DNA from: a virus | Virus record (IMG/VR): IMGVR_UViG_3300042541_000564 | Location: 1 to 41,586 of that record | Length of the DNA stretch: 41,586 bases | Direction: 5' to 3' (one strand) | Shown here: piece by piece, positions 1 through 8,307 of the stretch | Numbering within the stretch: the stretch's first letter is position 1 | Layout: each line of letters starts with the position of its first letter | The notes under the pieces: model-generated | The model's input: the letters and a program-made list of their open reading frames with translations, nothing else | Database searches by the model: none | What the model was told of the DNA's origin: nothing | Translations under genes and position numbers: made by a program

Positions 1-22
1 AGCTAACTTTACGGTGGAATAA
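1..22 (+). CDS. C-terminal end of the small post-capsid protein (partial)
   Basis: The last six codons and the stop of the gene seen whole at 41197-41469 lie here, cut by the window edge. On the circle this is the same gene. The stop is immediately followed by the ATG at 23, so the two genes are probably translationally coupled. Confidence 0.85.
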
Positions 23-139
23 ATGGGACTACATCAAAGACAGACACATCCAGAATATGTAGAAGGTTGCTTTGGATGTAAGATACAACTTCTAGAATTA
101 TCTACTGGCGATGCCAGAGGTGATGTTATAGCAAGCGGC
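1..139. repeat. Terminal overlap, left copy
   Basis: These 139 bases recur at 41448-41586 with one mismatch (T at 127, A at 41574). The mismatch is synonymous (Val codon GTT/GTA). The gene order continues logically across the junction, from the capsid-adjacent gene into the next structural gene. I read this as the overlap of a circular assembly, or as terminal redundancy of a circularly permuted genome, rather than a biological duplication. The mismatch suggests natural strain variation. Confidence 0.93.
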
Positions 140-361
140 ACTACCCAGAAAAAATGGAATAGTGAACTTGAGGCATACCGCAGTGCTAGGGCACAGGGTA
201 TCCAACCTAATGGCACAAAGATGAAACAAGTCCAGGCAGCACACGAAGCATCAGAAAAACTAGGTGCAGCCTATGACGGTAATACAATGGTACAAGCAAA
301 AAAAATAGACAAACCAACAGCCACAGTAATGCGGGAACTCAAGGAAGCAGGAATACAATAA
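23..361 (+). CDS. Hypothetical structural-region protein with a CxxC motif
   Basis: This 112-residue protein starts directly after the preceding stop and ends in a TAATG overlap with the next gene. The N-terminus has a His-rich stretch followed by a Cys-x2-Cys pair around residues 16-19 (GCFGCK), which suggests a small metal site or zinc-knuckle remnant. The remainder is hydrophilic and probably helical. Similar short proteins follow the capsid gene in actinophages, but I know no function. It lies in the late operon between capsid and neck genes. The beginning of the gene is repeated at the end of the window. Confidence 0.8.
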   Translation: MGLHQRQTHPEYVEGCFGCKIQLLELSTGDARGDVIASGTTQKKWNSELEAYRSARAQGIQPNGTKMKQVQAAHEASEKLGAAYDGNTMVQAKKIDKPTATVMRELKEAGIQ

Positions 362-807
362 TGGCACGATATGATGAAGATGACGCAATGTCAAGCATGG
401 GTTCTTCAATGAATTCTTCAAGCGAAAGTAACCTACGCGCTAGAGCAACTTCTAGAGAATCTTACAGCGAACAAAAATTACGCAAAGGCGCTAAGCCAAA
501 GGCTAAGCCTAAGGCTAAGCCAATGGAAAAGAAAGTTGTTGGCCGTGCTGGAGCACAGACTCCAGGACAACGCGCAAAGCTTGGACCAGCAAAGTCTGCT
601 GATGCAGCCCGTGCAGGTGCAATGAGCAAGCCTAAGGCTAGTTCAACTGGTGGATATCCTCGTCCAACAGCTAAGAAGACATCAACAAGTGCTAAGTCTG
701 TAAAGAAGAAGTCAGGAACAACTGACCCATTTGCAAAGTTTGTATTTGGTGCAGGTCGTGCTTTGAAAGAACCTTTCACTTCAAAGCCTATGAATAAGGG
801 GAAGTAA
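361..807 (+). CDS. Lysine/alanine/serine-rich basic protein
   Basis: The 148-residue product has a Ser/Met-rich N-terminus and then a very basic, low-complexity body. Four back-to-back Lys-Pro/Lys-Ala units (KPKAKPKAKP) occur around residues 45-55, with many further KK, AK and SAK motifs. It resembles histone H1-type tails rather than a folded enzyme. The start overlaps the previous stop (TAATG). It is the first of a group of Lys-rich small genes here and could bind packaged DNA or the capsid interior, but that is inference. Family unrecognised. Confidence 0.75.
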   Translation: MARYDEDDAMSSMGSSMNSSSESNLRARATSRESYSEQKLRKGAKPKAKPKAKPMEKKVVGRAGAQTPGQRAKLGPAKSADAARAGAMSKPKASSTGGYPRPTAKKTSTSAKSVKKKSGTTDPFAKFVFGAGRALKEPFTSKPMNKGK

Positions 808-809
808 TT

Positions 810-938
810 ATGCCTAAAGTCGGAAAAATGGAATTCCCATACACAGCAAAGGGATACAAGGCTGCTGCTGCAGCCTCAAAGAAGACTGGTAAGAAGATGG
901 TTAAGAAGTCTATGAAGAAGATGGGCAAGAAGAAGTAA
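810..938 (+). CDS. Very small Lys-rich peptide (42 aa)
   Basis: An ATG at 810 opens a 42-codon frame that ends in a TAATG overlap with the next gene at 938. About a third of the residues are lysine, and the C-terminal half is an almost uninterrupted run of Lys, Gly and Met. The N-terminus contains a short aromatic segment (EFPYTAKGY). The tight packing between neighbours and the composition shared with the flanking genes support a real gene. Function unknown, with nucleic-acid or capsid binding possible. Confidence 0.65.
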   Translation: MPKVGKMEFPYTAKGYKAAAAASKKTGKKMVKKSMKKMGKKK

Positions 939-1126
939 TGGCTACTCCTAAACCTAAACCACTTACAGGTGCAGCTGCTGCTGCAGAATTGCGTAGACAA
1001 GTTTCGGCTAAGGGTGTTAAGAAGGCTGAAGCGAATGCTAAGAAAGCCACTGATAAGAAGTATCCAGGTCTTTATAAGAAGGCTTCAAATCCACTTCCAA
1101 AGTTAACGGCACGCGGAACTAGATAA
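938..1126 (+). CDS. Lys/Ala-rich basic peptide (62 aa)
   Basis: The start codon overlaps the stop of the 42-residue gene. The 62-residue product is Lys/Ala-rich with an N-terminal Lys-Pro repeat (PKPKP) and a helical Ala-rich centre. It belongs to the same basic series as its neighbours. There is no transmembrane segment and no Cys pair. Function unknown. Its stop is followed by 18 bases containing a GTAGGGG-type ribosome binding site for the glycosyltransferase gene. Confidence 0.7.
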   Translation: MATPKPKPLTGAAAAAELRRQVSAKGVKKAEANAKKATDKKYPGLYKKASNPLPKLTARGTR

Positions 1127-1144
1127 CAGTAAAGTAGGGGACAA

Positions 1145-1843
1145 ATGGCTAAACAAAAGAAAGAAACCTTAGCAGTCGCTTGGTGCGACAATGGTATGGT
1201 AGATGGCAAGTTTATGGAAGGTGTCGTAGACACCCTGATAAACTCAGGCGTAGAGTTCTGTGGTTCATTAAGAGCCCACGGTAATCAGATAGCACAACAA
1301 CGAGAGATGTTAGTCAATCGCTGGTATGACAATAATAAATCTGATTGGCTACTCTGGCTTGACTCGGACATTATGATTACCCCAGAGAAGTTCCTTAAAC
1401 TCTGGAATCGTAGAGATGCCGTAGATATTCCATTGCTTACTGGTGTTTACTTTACAAGTAATGAACCAGAGCAACCATTGATGAAGCCATTAGCAACTGT
1501 CTATGAGTTTGCTGAGGCAGAGTTTGGTATTGGGATTAGAAGGTTAGACCCGCTACCAAAGAACGCCTTTATAAAAGTAAGTGCTGCTGGTATGGGTTTT
1601 TGCCTAATGCACCGCAGTGTAATAACAAGAATTAAGGAAGCATTACCAGGAGTTCCGTTCTTTACAGAGGTGGGTGCTAACAAGCAGTTTACTGGTGAAG
1701 ACATCTACTTCTTTGCAGTAGTCAACAAGGCAGAGATTCCTCTCTGGTGTGATACCGCTGCAACCGTAGGACATATGAAGCGATTCAATATGGACGAGAA
1801 CTACTATGATGCTTTTAGTAGAGGTAAGGGTTATGCAGACTAA
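1145..1843 (+). CDS. GT-A fold glycosyltransferase-like protein
   Basis: The 232-residue product looks like a family-2-type (GT-A) glycosyltransferase. An N-terminal segment with a conserved-looking Arg-Gly-His-Asn region is followed by the metal-binding DxD motif (Asp73-Ser-Asp75) at the end of a hydrophobic strand. A Gly-Glu-Asp motif follows near 184-186 as candidate acceptor/catalytic residues, with a C-terminal His near 210. It would transfer a sugar from a nucleotide-sugar donor in the cytoplasm. Position among structural genes suggests virion-protein decoration, though host-surface or DNA targets are possible. It overlaps the methyltransferase gene by 11 bases. Confidence 0.8.
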   Translation: MAKQKKETLAVAWCDNGMVDGKFMEGVVDTLINSGVEFCGSLRAHGNQIAQQREMLVNRWYDNNKSDWLLWLDSDIMITPEKFLKLWNRRDAVDIPLLTGVYFTSNEPEQPLMKPLATVYEFAEAEFGIGIRRLDPLPKNAFIKVSAAGMGFCLMHRSVITRIKEALPGVPFFTEVGANKQFTGEDIYFFAVVNKAEIPLWCDTAATVGHMKRFNMDENYYDAFSRGKGYAD

Positions 1844-2426
1844 ATATCCTAATTGGTTTGAGATGACCGCAAAGGAAAACTTTGAGTCACAACTAATGCC
1901 ACTTGCTGGCAAGTTTGGTCTTAGGTTTTTACAGGTTGGCGCTTTTACAGGTGATGCTTCTGTCTGGCTGGTAGATAACATACTTACCCAAAAGAACTCA
2001 GTCTTAGAAGATGTCGACATTTGGACTGGCTCAGATGAAGAAGAACATCAGGCTATGGACTGGCTAGACGTTGAACGTGTATACGATTCACGGATTGCCT
2101 TTCGGCCTAATGTGATTAAATACAAAATGGATAGCAAAGAGTTCCTTCGTTCTATTGAAGAACCAACCTTTGACTTCATCTATATTGATGGAGACCACAC
2201 CGCAGAAGGTGTGCTACAAGATGCCGTGCTTGCTTGGAGATTACTCAAGGCAGGTGGGATTATGGCATTTGATGACTATCTATGGGAAGACCCTAGAGGT
2301 ATCGAGTTCCAGCCAGGCTGGTCAATAGATACCTTTGTAGGGGCAGTAAAGGACGAATCAGAAGTTTTATTATCAAACTCTCAAGTATGGCTAAGGAAAA
2401 ATAATGTCAGCAGCCTGGACACGTAA
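1833..2426 (+). CDS. Class I SAM-dependent methyltransferase
   Basis: I place the start at ATG 1833, 27 bases inside the longest frame, because a strong AGGTAAGG ribosome binding site precedes it. The 197-residue protein has the Rossmann signature: a glycine-containing motif I near residues 32-43 (LQVGAFTGDAS) and an acidic strand with FIYIDGDH around 120, followed by a Gly-Gly-containing turn and DDYLW. This matches the small-molecule/sugar methyltransferase group (Methyltransf_24-like). It may act with the adjacent glycosyltransferase on one glycan. Substrate unknown. Confidence 0.8.
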   Translation: MQTKYPNWFEMTAKENFESQLMPLAGKFGLRFLQVGAFTGDASVWLVDNILTQKNSVLEDVDIWTGSDEEEHQAMDWLDVERVYDSRIAFRPNVIKYKMDSKEFLRSIEEPTFDFIYIDGDHTAEGVLQDAVLAWRLLKAGGIMAFDDYLWEDPRGIEFQPGWSIDTFVGAVKDESEVLLSNSQVWLRKNNVSSLDT

Positions 2427-2694
2427 AGAAGGCAAGAACCCCGCTGGTGGGCTTAATGCTAAAGGCAGAGCATCTTATAAGGGTGGCACTCTGAAAGCCC
2501 CTGTAAAGGCTGGAGACAACCCACGTAGGGCATCTTTTCTAGCCCGTATGGGTGGAATGCCAGGACCAGAACGCAAGCCTGACGGCTCGCCAACAAGACT
2601 GCTTTTATCGCTTAATGCATGGGGAGCAAGTTCTAAGGCTGATGCCAAACGTAAGGCTGCAGCAATCTCTAAAAGAAACAAGGCTAAAAAATAA
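2404..2694 (+). CDS. DUF6321-like basic protein
   Basis: The 96-residue protein has a highly characteristic sequence: WTRKEGKNPAGGLN, then PRRASFLARMGGMPGP, then RLLLSLNAWGASSKADA. I associate this from memory with a phage-wide domain of unknown function (DUF6321) that is frequent in aquatic phages. It is strongly basic. An AAGGAAAA site precedes the ATG, and the gene overlaps the methyltransferase end by 23 bases. A capsid- or DNA-associated role is possible but unproven. Confidence 0.75.
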   Translation: MSAAWTRKEGKNPAGGLNAKGRASYKGGTLKAPVKAGDNPRRASFLARMGGMPGPERKPDGSPTRLLLSLNAWGASSKADAKRKAAAISKRNKAKK

Positions 2695-2876
2695 TGGCTA
2701 CTAAAAAGAAGTCTACAGTTAACGCTGCTGGTAACTACACCAAGCCTGGTATGCGTGCTGCATTATTTAAGAAAATTAAAGCTGGCTCTGCAGGGGGAGA
2801 CCCTGGCGAATGGTCTGCTCGTAAGGCTCAACTACTTGCCGTTAAATACAAGGCAGCAGGCGGGGGCTATAAGTAA
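2694..2876 (+). CDS. Small basic protein, N-terminal half of a DUF5872-like unit
   Basis: This 60-residue protein overlaps its neighbours on both sides through TAATG junctions. The segment from about residue 24 to the end (KIKAGSAGGDPGEWSARKAQ, then a Gly-Gly-Gly-Tyr end) resembles the first part of a small conserved viral domain that I recall as DUF5872. In that family it is often fused to the sequence carried here by the next gene. Function unknown. The family name is from memory and needs a profile search. Confidence 0.65.
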   Translation: MATKKKSTVNAAGNYTKPGMRAALFKKIKAGSAGGDPGEWSARKAQLLAVKYKAAGGGYK

Positions 2877-3112
2877 TGGCACTTGCTAAGTCTCAACAGT
2901 CGTTAAAAAACTGGGGTGCACAGAAGTGGAAGACTTCTGACGGCAAGCCGTCAAAGGGTAAGAAAAGATATTTGCCTGCTGCTGCCTGGGCTTCTCTAAG
3001 TCCTGCAGAAAAAGCAGCAACTAATAAAGCCAAGGCTAAGGGCAACGCCAAAGGTAAACAATTTGTAAAACAACCCAAATCAATTGCAAAGAAAACGGCG
3101 GGGTATAGATAA
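2876..3112 (+). CDS. Small basic protein, C-terminal half of a DUF5872-like unit
   Basis: The 78-residue product carries SLKNWGAQKWKTSDGKPSKG, a central LPAAAWASLSPAEKAATNKA and a basic tail, KQPKSIAKKTAGYR. I recall this pattern as the second part of DUF5872-type proteins in phages and large viruses. It sits directly after the gene with the matching first part, so one ancestral gene may be split here or two genes may be fused elsewhere. Strongly basic, no membrane segment, function unknown. Confidence 0.65.
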   Translation: MALAKSQQSLKNWGAQKWKTSDGKPSKGKKRYLPAAAWASLSPAEKAATNKAKAKGNAKGKQFVKQPKSIAKKTAGYR

Positions 3113-3366
3113 TGGCACTAGGTAAAGATGGTAGCAGTCTTACTGCAGAACTCAATCGTCTTGCTGGTACAACTGGCAAAGCAGAACAAGGTGCAGCAAA
3201 CACTTATGCTGGCACAACTGGTCTAGGTCTAAACGCAGCCCTTAACATTAAGGCTAGTGCTAACCGCCAGCCTTCTGCATACAAAGGTCTTAACGCTATC
3301 TGTAATGAACTTGCCTCTACTACTGGTAAGTCTGCAGTTGCAGCCCTAAGGAGCATAAACGTATAA
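3112..3366 (+). CDS. Small internally repetitive structural-region protein
   Basis: The 84-residue product contains variants of a short unit, roughly (A)GTTGxxxxxAxN, at least three times: LAGTTGKAEQGAANTYAGTT, then LGLNAALN, then LASTTGKSAVAAL. Such Gly-Thr-Thr-Gly repeats with Ala/Asn-rich linkers occur in small phage proteins between capsid and tail genes. It is overlapped by its neighbours at both ends and sits just before the neck gene. It may be a minor virion or assembly factor; I do not know the function. Confidence 0.65.
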   Translation: MALGKDGSSLTAELNRLAGTTGKAEQGAANTYAGTTGLGLNAALNIKASANRQPSAYKGLNAICNELASTTGKSAVAALRSINV

Positions 3367-4292
3367 TGGCTACATTATTAGATATGATTAATGAAGTGTC
3401 AATGAACCTTTCAGGTTATACACTCCAACAGGACCGTGCTACTCACATTACAGCAGATGTTGCTGCAACTGCTTCAACTATTGCTGCACCGATTACTCTG
3501 TCCCTTGCATCTACTGACAGTGTAGGCAAGGGTATTGTTGAGATTGACGAAGAATTATTCTGGGTAGATAACTATGACCGAGTTGGTAACACTGCAACCA
3601 TTGCTCCCTATGGTCGAGCATATTTAGGTACTACTCTTGCTGCACACACAGCAGGTGTTAAGGTAACTATTGCACCTACCTTCCCACGCTTTACAATTAA
3701 ACGAGCAATTAACGATACTATCAATGCTATTGGCGCATCTATCTTTGCAGCTAAAACAACTACAATTACATCTAACGCTGCGGTTGCAGCCTTTAGACTG
3801 CCTACTACTGGTACTACATTAAACATTAGCAAAATCCTTAGTATTGCATATCAAACATTGGGCGCAAGCAAAGAGTGGACTCCTATTCGTTCTTACCGCT
3901 TTGACGGCAATGCTAACTCAACTGCATTTACTAGTGGTCAGACTGTATCTATCTATGACTACATCCCTTCGGGACGTACTATTCAGATTGTATATGCTAC
4001 TGACCCATCTCCATTTACTGATAATACAGAAACCTTTACAACACAAACTGGTCTGCCAGAGTCTTGCAAAGACATAATTATTCTTGGTGCCACCTATCGT
4101 CTCCTATCTAACCTTGACCCAGCACGTGCTTCAATGGTTAGCCCACAAGCAGATGAGACAGATTCCAAGCGTCCATACGGTTCATCTCAATCTCTTACTA
4201 AGCAAGTTTACGCTTTGTTTAATCAACGATTAAATGAAGAAATTAAGAACCAGCAAGACAAATATCCTATCCGTGTCCACTACTCCCTTTGA
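3366..4292 (+). CDS. Putative head-tail adaptor / neck protein
   Basis: This 308-residue protein combines a beta-rich N-terminal half with helical flanks. The fragments FPRFTIKRAINDTINAIG and LPESCKDIIILGATYRLL, plus a basic C-terminal helix, recall phage adaptor or tail-tube-A-type neck proteins, in which helices pack against the portal. Position between the capsid-proximal genes and the fibre genes fits. No separate tail-tube or tape-measure gene follows, consistent with a short tail. The exact family is not certain. Confidence 0.55.
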   Translation: MATLLDMINEVSMNLSGYTLQQDRATHITADVAATASTIAAPITLSLASTDSVGKGIVEIDEELFWVDNYDRVGNTATIAPYGRAYLGTTLAAHTAGVKVTIAPTFPRFTIKRAINDTINAIGASIFAAKTTTITSNAAVAAFRLPTTGTTLNISKILSIAYQTLGASKEWTPIRSYRFDGNANSTAFTSGQTVSIYDYIPSGRTIQIVYATDPSPFTDNTETFTTQTGLPESCKDIIILGATYRLLSNLDPARASMVSPQADETDSKRPYGSSQSLTKQVYALFNQRLNEEIKNQQDKYPIRVHYSL

Positions 4293-4303
4293 TAGGCAGA
4301 TAA

Positions 4304-7099
4304 ATGACAACTAGAAAATACTCGTCCAGAGCACAGCAAACCACATTAAGTAGCAGCATCACTTCTAGTGATACAACTATGACTGTAGGTTCTGGTGCTA
4401 ACCTTATGGGTGGTAAGACACCCGCAGTAGGTGAAACATATACAGTTGTCATTGACCCTGATACGGCCCTTGAAGAAATTGTAGATGTTAGTAACTATGC
4501 ATCAGGTAACTCACTTACTATTGCTAGAGGCATTGATGGTTCTACTGGTGTAGCCCACTCTGCTGGTGCCATTGTCCGACATATGGTTATTGGTCGTGAC
4601 TTAAGTGAAGCAAATACACACATTGAAGCAACCACTGGACACGGTGCAACAGGTGCTGTAGTTGGTACAACTAACACACAAACATTAACTAACAAGACAA
4701 TTGATACTGCAAGCAATACGATTACTGGTGCAGTCACTCTTACTGGAACTCAGACATTAACTAATAAGACTTTAACCAGCCCTACTCTTACCACTCCAGC
4801 CCTTGGTACTCCAGCATCTGGAACACTTACTAATACTACTGGTTTTCCTACAGCAAACTTGGCTGGCTTAGGCACTGGCGTAGCCACATTTCTTGCTACT
4901 CCATCTAGCGCAAACCTTCGTGGTGCGCTTACAGATGAAACAGGCACAGGCGCTGCAGTCTTTGGCACAAGCCCAACAATAGCAGACCCAACCATTACTG
5001 GTACGGGTGCTATTGCAGGTACATTTACAGGTAATCTTACAGGTAACGTAACTGGTAACGTAAGTGGTTCTGCTGGCTCTGCAACAGGTAATGCAGCAAC
5101 AGCAACAGCCCTAGCAACTGCTCGTACATTCCAGTTAACTGGAGATGTAGAAGCAAGCGGAGTTACCTTTGACGGCACTGGCAATGTAAGCCTAACCACA
5201 GTTATTGGTACTGGTGCAATTGTTAACGCTGATGTTAACTCATCTGCTCAGATTGCTTATAGCAAGACTAACCTAACTAACAGCATTGTAGATGCAGATG
5301 TTAATGCCTCTGCTGCTATTGCTTGGACAAAGATTGCTCCATCATCAACAGTATCTGCAACTGAACTTGGATACCTAGACGGTGTTACATCTGCACTCCA
5401 GACTCAACTAGATGCTAAGTTAGCAACTGCTACAGCAGCAAGTACATACGCTCCGTTGGCAAGTCCAGCGTTGACTGGTGTACCTACTGCCCCAACAGCA
5501 GCAGCAAACACTAACACTACTCAGGTAGCAACTACTGCTTATGTACAGACAGAGATTGCTGACCTAATCGCATCTGCCCCTGGCGCACTAGATACTCTTG
5601 ATGAGTTGGCTGCAGCACTTGGTGATGATGCATCCTTTGCTACTACTGTAACTAACTCTTTGGCTGCTAAGTTACCACTGGCAGGTGGCACTATGTCTGG
5701 TGCTATTGCAATGGGAACTAATAAAATTACAGGTGCAGGCGACCCTACATCGGCTCAAGATGTTGCAACTAAAAACTATGTTGATACAGCATCAATTGCT
5801 CCTAGCAACCTAACTGGTCCGATTACATCTGTAGGTCCAGCAACAACAGTTGCTTCTCAGACTGGTACTGGTTCAACCTTTGTAATGAACACTAGCCCAA
5901 CGCTGGTTACTCCAGTCTTAGGCGTAGCCACTGCTACTAGCATTAACTCAACAGTAATTCCAACGTCAAAGACTTTGGTTGCAACTGACTCAACTCAGTA
6001 TGTTGTTCCTTCTCAGACATCTAACTCTGGTAAGTATCTAACTACTGATGGAACAACTTCATCTTGGGCTGCGGTAGATTCACTACCTTCACAGACTGGT
6101 AATGCTGGTGAGTTCCTCACAACAGATGGAACAACAGCATCTTGGGCAGTAGTTGCTGGTTCTCTTGCACAACCAACTGAACCGACATCTCCTCCAGATG
6201 GACAAATCTGGGTAGATACAGATGGCACTGCACCAACTACAGTAGTGACTCGTTGGTCTAAAGCACCTACTGCTGGTACAACAACTCTTACTGGTACAGA
6301 TGACGGAACTACGGTTCTTGCCTACACACCAGGATATGAAGAAGTATTCCTCAACGGTGTGCTTCTCTCTCGTACTAATGACTACACAGCCAGCACTGGA
6401 ACAAGTGTTGTCCTAAGCGTAGCAACAGTAGCGGGAGACATTGTAGAAGTTATCTGCCCACTACAGGTGGCATACACTGATGCAATCACTACAACGGCTG
6501 CTAACGCAGCCTATGTGCCCAAGACTCTGACTACCACCAAGGGTGATATTATTACCGCAACAGCGGCTAATACACCAGCAAGGCTGGGCGTTGGAAGCAA
6601 TGACCAAATACTTGTGGCGGATAGTACCGCTGCAACAGGCTTAAAATGGGCTACACCAGCAAGCGGTTCAACTTTTGCAGGTGCAAGAGTTTATAATTCA
6701 GCAGCGCAGAGTATTCCAAACGCAACAAATACAGCCGTTACTTGGGATTTAGAAGTTTTTGATACAGACGCATATCACAGTACGGTTACAAATAATTCTA
6801 GATTAACAATTCCAAGCGGTAAAGCAGGTACATATCTTTTTGTTATTCGGCTATTGTTTCCAACGGCTGCATCAGGTGCTTATGAAGTTAAACTGTTTAA
6901 AAATGGCTCTGAATACACATACAATGTAATGTTTCCAAGTTCTGCTGCTAGTGTTACGGCACATCTTGAAACTATTGTGCAAGCAAGTGTATCTGATTAT
7001 TTTGAGGCGTATGTTTATCAAAATACAGGCAGTTCTAAATCCATTACTACTCAATTTATTTCTAGTGGCGAGTTTTCTTGCGCTTATTTAGGAGCATAA
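4304..7099 (+). CDS. Modular tail fibre protein 1
   Basis: The 931-residue Thr/Ala/Gly-rich protein is built from repeats typical of trimeric fibres. TQTLTNKT occurs twice near residues 125-155, followed by GTLTNTTGFPTANLAG, NLTGNVTGNVSG and SQTGNAGEFLTTDGTTASWA-type units. Around residue 745 it carries the shared module GDIITATAANTPARLG, then LVADSTAATGLKW, also found in the next two fibre genes. The last ~150 residues are a different beta-rich domain with more A/T-rich codons, probably the receptor-binding tip. It is likely the main adsorption fibre. Confidence 0.85.
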   Translation: MTTRKYSSRAQQTTLSSSITSSDTTMTVGSGANLMGGKTPAVGETYTVVIDPDTALEEIVDVSNYASGNSLTIARGIDGSTGVAHSAGAIVRHMVIGRDLSEANTHIEATTGHGATGAVVGTTNTQTLTNKTIDTASNTITGAVTLTGTQTLTNKTLTSPTLTTPALGTPASGTLTNTTGFPTANLAGLGTGVATFLATPSSANLRGALTDETGTGAAVFGTSPTIADPTITGTGAIAGTFTGNLTGNVTGNVSGSAGSATGNAATATALATARTFQLTGDVEASGVTFDGTGNVSLTTVIGTGAIVNADVNSSAQIAYSKTNLTNSIVDADVNASAAIAWTKIAPSSTVSATELGYLDGVTSALQTQLDAKLATATAASTYAPLASPALTGVPTAPTAAANTNTTQVATTAYVQTEIADLIASAPGALDTLDELAAALGDDASFATTVTNSLAAKLPLAGGTMSGAIAMGTNKITGAGDPTSAQDVATKNYVDTASIAPSNLTGPITSVGPATTVASQTGTGSTFVMNTSPTLVTPVLGVATATSINSTVIPTSKTLVATDSTQYVVPSQTSNSGKYLTTDGTTSSWAAVDSLPSQTGNAGEFLTTDGTTASWAVVAGSLAQPTEPTSPPDGQIWVDTDGTAPTTVVTRWSKAPTAGTTTLTGTDDGTTVLAYTPGYEEVFLNGVLLSRTNDYTASTGTSVVLSVATVAGDIVEVICPLQVAYTDAITTTAANAAYVPKTLTTTKGDIITATAANTPARLGVGSNDQILVADSTAATGLKWATPASGSTFAGARVYNSAAQSIPNATNTAVTWDLEVFDTDAYHSTVTNNSRLTIPSGKAGTYLFVIRLLFPTAASGAYEVKLFKNGSEYTYNVMFPSSAASVTAHLETIVQASVSDYFEAYVYQNTGSSKSITTQFISSGEFSCAYLGA

Positions 7100-7101
7100 A
7101 A

Positions 7102-7368
7102 ATGATTCAATTCACAAAACCAATAAACTTAAACGGCACAGAATTACTAACAGAATTAAACGCTGGAGGAGTAACAATTACTAAACCGCCAATGATTGAC
7201 GGGAATGGTGATTTTTGGCTAGGTATTGCAGAGGCAGACAAAGCCAAAGCAACGCCAATCGTGGCAGCACACAACGGCACAACTGTTGCACCTGAACAGA
7301 CTATTGAAGATAAACTAGCAAGTGTTGGCTTATCCGTGCCTGACCTTAAAGCGGCACTTGGGCTATAA
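7102..7368 (+). CDS. Small fibre-associated protein with GLSVPDLKAALG tail
   Basis: I start this gene at ATG 7102, preceded by AGGAG, and not at the upstream in-frame ATG inside the fibre gene. The 88-residue product follows the first fibre gene by two bases. Its C-terminus (KLASVGLSVPDLKAALG) closely matches the end of the small gene after fibre 2 (KLAALGLTTDDLKALGLG), while the rest differs. That pattern suggests a fibre-assembly chaperone or tip-associated subunit, but this is inference. Confidence 0.7.
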   Translation: MIQFTKPINLNGTELLTELNAGGVTITKPPMIDGNGDFWLGIAEADKAKATPIVAAHNGTTVAPEQTIEDKLASVGLSVPDLKAALGL

Positions 7369-7415
7369 GTGGAACACTTGACTAAGATAATTACTGACAA
7401 ACTAGGAGATAACAA

Positions 7416-8090
7416 ATGACAAGAGCAAGAGATGTAGCAAACATCGATGGTCTTTTAACAACTACGGGTGACACTTACTATGCCTCTGCTGCAGGTACAC
7501 CTGCTCGTCTAGGTATCGGTACTACTGGTCAGGTATTAAATGTATCTGGTGGTGTGCCTAGTTGGGCTACGCCTTCGAGTGGTGCATTAACTCTTATTAC
7601 AACACAGACTTTTGCCACGGCGGCGTCACAGAGTGTGAACACTTGTTTCTCATCAACTTATACAAATTACAAAATTATTGTGACTTTAACAACTGCAAGT
7701 GCAGATGCAATGGTTTCTCTCAATTTAAGAACAGGCGCAACGGACACCACAAGCACTCAAAATTATTCATATTATTCAGGTTGGAGTACGCAACCAGGGT
7801 CAATAAATAATGTTGCTAATGGTGGTGTAACATCTTTACAACTATTCCAAACAGATTCAGGATATACCGCACCTGCTTACGCTATGAGTATGGATATGTA
7901 TAATCCAAATGTTTCCAGCAATACAACATCTACTTGGAACGCTCAATATGCTCAGTCATCTAACTCCTGGCTTGCAGCCGTTGTCGGTGGTTCTTTTACA
8001 AATACAACCGACCAATTTGATGGATTTACTCTTAAAATATCAGCAGGAACAATGAGCGGAAAGGCTTGGGTCTATGGATACAGCAACTAA
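7416..8090 (+). CDS. Short modular fibre protein 2
   Basis: This 224-residue product starts at an ATG with CTAGGAG upstream. It opens with a short anchor (RARDVANIDG), a common opening of phage fibre proteins, followed by a divergent copy of the shared module (GTPARLGIGTTGQVL, then SWATPSS). The remaining ~150 residues form a Ser/Thr/Asn-rich beta domain that resembles no other part of the window and has A/T-richer codons. Probably a secondary receptor-binding fibre or tip protein. Confidence 0.75.
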   Translation: MTRARDVANIDGLLTTTGDTYYASAAGTPARLGIGTTGQVLNVSGGVPSWATPSSGALTLITTQTFATAASQSVNTCFSSTYTNYKIIVTLTTASADAMVSLNLRTGATDTTSTQNYSYYSGWSTQPGSINNVANGGVTSLQLFQTDSGYTAPAYAMSMDMYNPNVSSNTTSTWNAQYAQSSNSWLAAVVGGSFTNTTDQFDGFTLKISAGTMSGKAWVYGYSN

Positions 8091-8307
8091 TTCAGTCGTG
8101 ATTTTTATTGATGACGAACGAATTGAATTAACAGGAAAAGATGCTATTGAGTATGAAGCAAAAAGAGCAATAGACCACCAATGTTTTCTAGATAATCAAA
8201 AAAAGATAGAAGAAAACAATGCGGCTAGAGAAACTGCTTTGACAAAACTTGCAGCACTTGGACTTACAACAGATGACCTCAAAGCACTAGGGTTAGGAAC
8301 TAACTAA
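8074..8307 (+). CDS. Small fibre-associated protein with KLAALGLTTDDLKALG tail
   Basis: The gene overlaps the end of fibre 2 by 17 bases and the start of fibre 3 by one. The 77-residue product has a beta-like N-terminus (VVIFIDDERIELTG), a charged helix and the conserved C-terminal segment shared with the protein at 7102-7368. It is probably a small assembly or capping factor specific to the upstream fibre. Function not proven. Confidence 0.7.
   Translation: MDTATNSVVIFIDDERIELTGKDAIEYEAKRAIDHQCFLDNQKKIEENNAARETALTKLAALGLTTDDLKALGLGTN

Noticed and set aside
4750-5199. Reverse frame of 149 codons in fibre gene 1
   Set aside because: The Val/Pro/Ala-rich translation mirrors the repetitive Thr/Ala/Gly codons of the fibre gene.
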